From positions 2,914,001 through 2,978,000 of the forward strand of contig NZ_CP166871.1 of the NCBI RefSeq assembly GCF_041379045.1: a DNA stretch of 64,000 bases. The letters are read 5' to 3'. Positions 63,793 through 64,000 of this stretch are shown here, one piece after another; the first letter of the stretch is position 1, and each line of letters starts with the position of its first letter. The notes beneath the pieces were generated by a model, which did no database searches, was not told the DNA's origin, and saw only the letters and a program-made list of their open reading frames with translations. This stretch comes from Thalassotalea ponticola. GTDB taxonomy: Bacteria > Pseudomonadota > Gammaproteobacteria > Enterobacterales > Alteromonadaceae. Both the position numbers and the translations under genes were made by a program.

Positions 63793-63803
63793 TTAATTTC
63801 CCC

Positions 63804-64000
63804 TTATCTTTTCTTCGCTTTCTTATCAGCAGCGTGGCCGCGATAAGTACGAGTAGGTGCAAATTCACCCAGCTTGTGACCGATCATTTCATCGGTAACG
63901 AATACTGGAACGTGTTGACGGCCATTATGGACAGCAATGGTCAATCCGATCATCGAAGGGATGATCATTGAACGACGAGACCAAGTTTTGATAGGTTTCT
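63804..64000 (-). CDS. rpsS: ribosomal protein uS19, 5' end beyond the window
   Basis: About 65 C-terminal residues are visible: [19 protein letters not shown], then [20 protein letters not shown], ending [11 protein letters not shown]. This is the normal uS19 C-terminus. The rest of the S10 operon continues past 64000. Confidence 0.97.
   Translation of the reverse strand, partial: KPIKTWSRRSMIIPSMIGLTIAVHNGRQHVPVFVTDEMIGHKLGEFAPTRTYRGHAADKKAKKR

Overview
The window looks like the chromosome of a marine gammaproteobacterium of the Alteromonadales (Colwelliaceae, Shewanellaceae or a close relative). This rests on gene order and family membership: the yihY-(pip)-dtd-yiiD cluster, glnA-DUF4124-ntrB-ntrC, argD/astC-astA-astD-DUF1338, groES/groEL beside fxsA-cutA-dsbD, aroQ-accB-accC, and the S10/spc/alpha ribosomal operons in the usual order. 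The species cannot be fixed from the sequence alone. Almost everything is chromosomal housekeeping. I see no phage, insertion sequence, CRISPR array, rRNA or tRNA gene.

Layout. 1-830 holds a glutathionyl-hydroquinone reductase cut by the window edge. 1083-5325 is a histidine-degradation operon (hutC-hutH-hutU, minus strand) with a perfect palindromic HutC-type operator and a long, eukaryote-like urocanase. Then come ttcA and an NfeD plus two-stomatin operon (6880-9259). A seven-gene minus-strand operon follows (15380 to 9888: yihY, pip, dtd, yiiD/fabY, an SDR-type protein, a small membrane protein and a PQQ-type sugar dehydrogenase). 15453-21111 carries a small membrane protein, a PuuD-like membrane protein, sodB, typA and glnA. 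glnA has an NtrC site and a sigma-54 promoter, and the ntrB-ntrC operon has its own NtrC site just before its true start. 24671-28336 holds merC with a Zur-like operator and the complete EF-P modification set (epmA, efp, epmB). 28371-31567 is a small accessory patch with a DUF3016 protein, a membrane-anchored LytTR regulator and an EreA/ChaN-like protein. 31664-39482 is groEL/groES with a sigma-32 promoter, fxsA, cutA, dsbD, aroQ, accB and accC. 40199-40798 is a PEP-CTERM protein with a possible sigma-54 promoter. 41109-51277 holds an MFS exporter, a MOSC protein, pabA, a PilZ protein, the arginine succinyltransferase genes with a sigma-54 promoter, an OsmC protein and prkB. 51823 to the end is the ribosomal block on the minus strand.

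The most unusual structure lies between rpsQ and rplN. The S10 and spc operons are separated by about 1.58 kb. That gap contains a plus-strand DUF2892 gene and a 188-bp tandem array in which the last 50 bases of rpsQ plus its terminator are repeated. This gives three rpsQ-tail copies and, counting a more diverged outlier, four near-identical terminators. A second tandem array, three 56-bp units each carrying a similar mini-ORF, lies between prkB and rplQ.

Functionally, nitrogen control links several parts: NtrB/NtrC, glnA and probably astC all show sigma-54 or NtrC signals, while hut is placed under HutC. All regulatory calls are by eye from sequence matches and remain untested.
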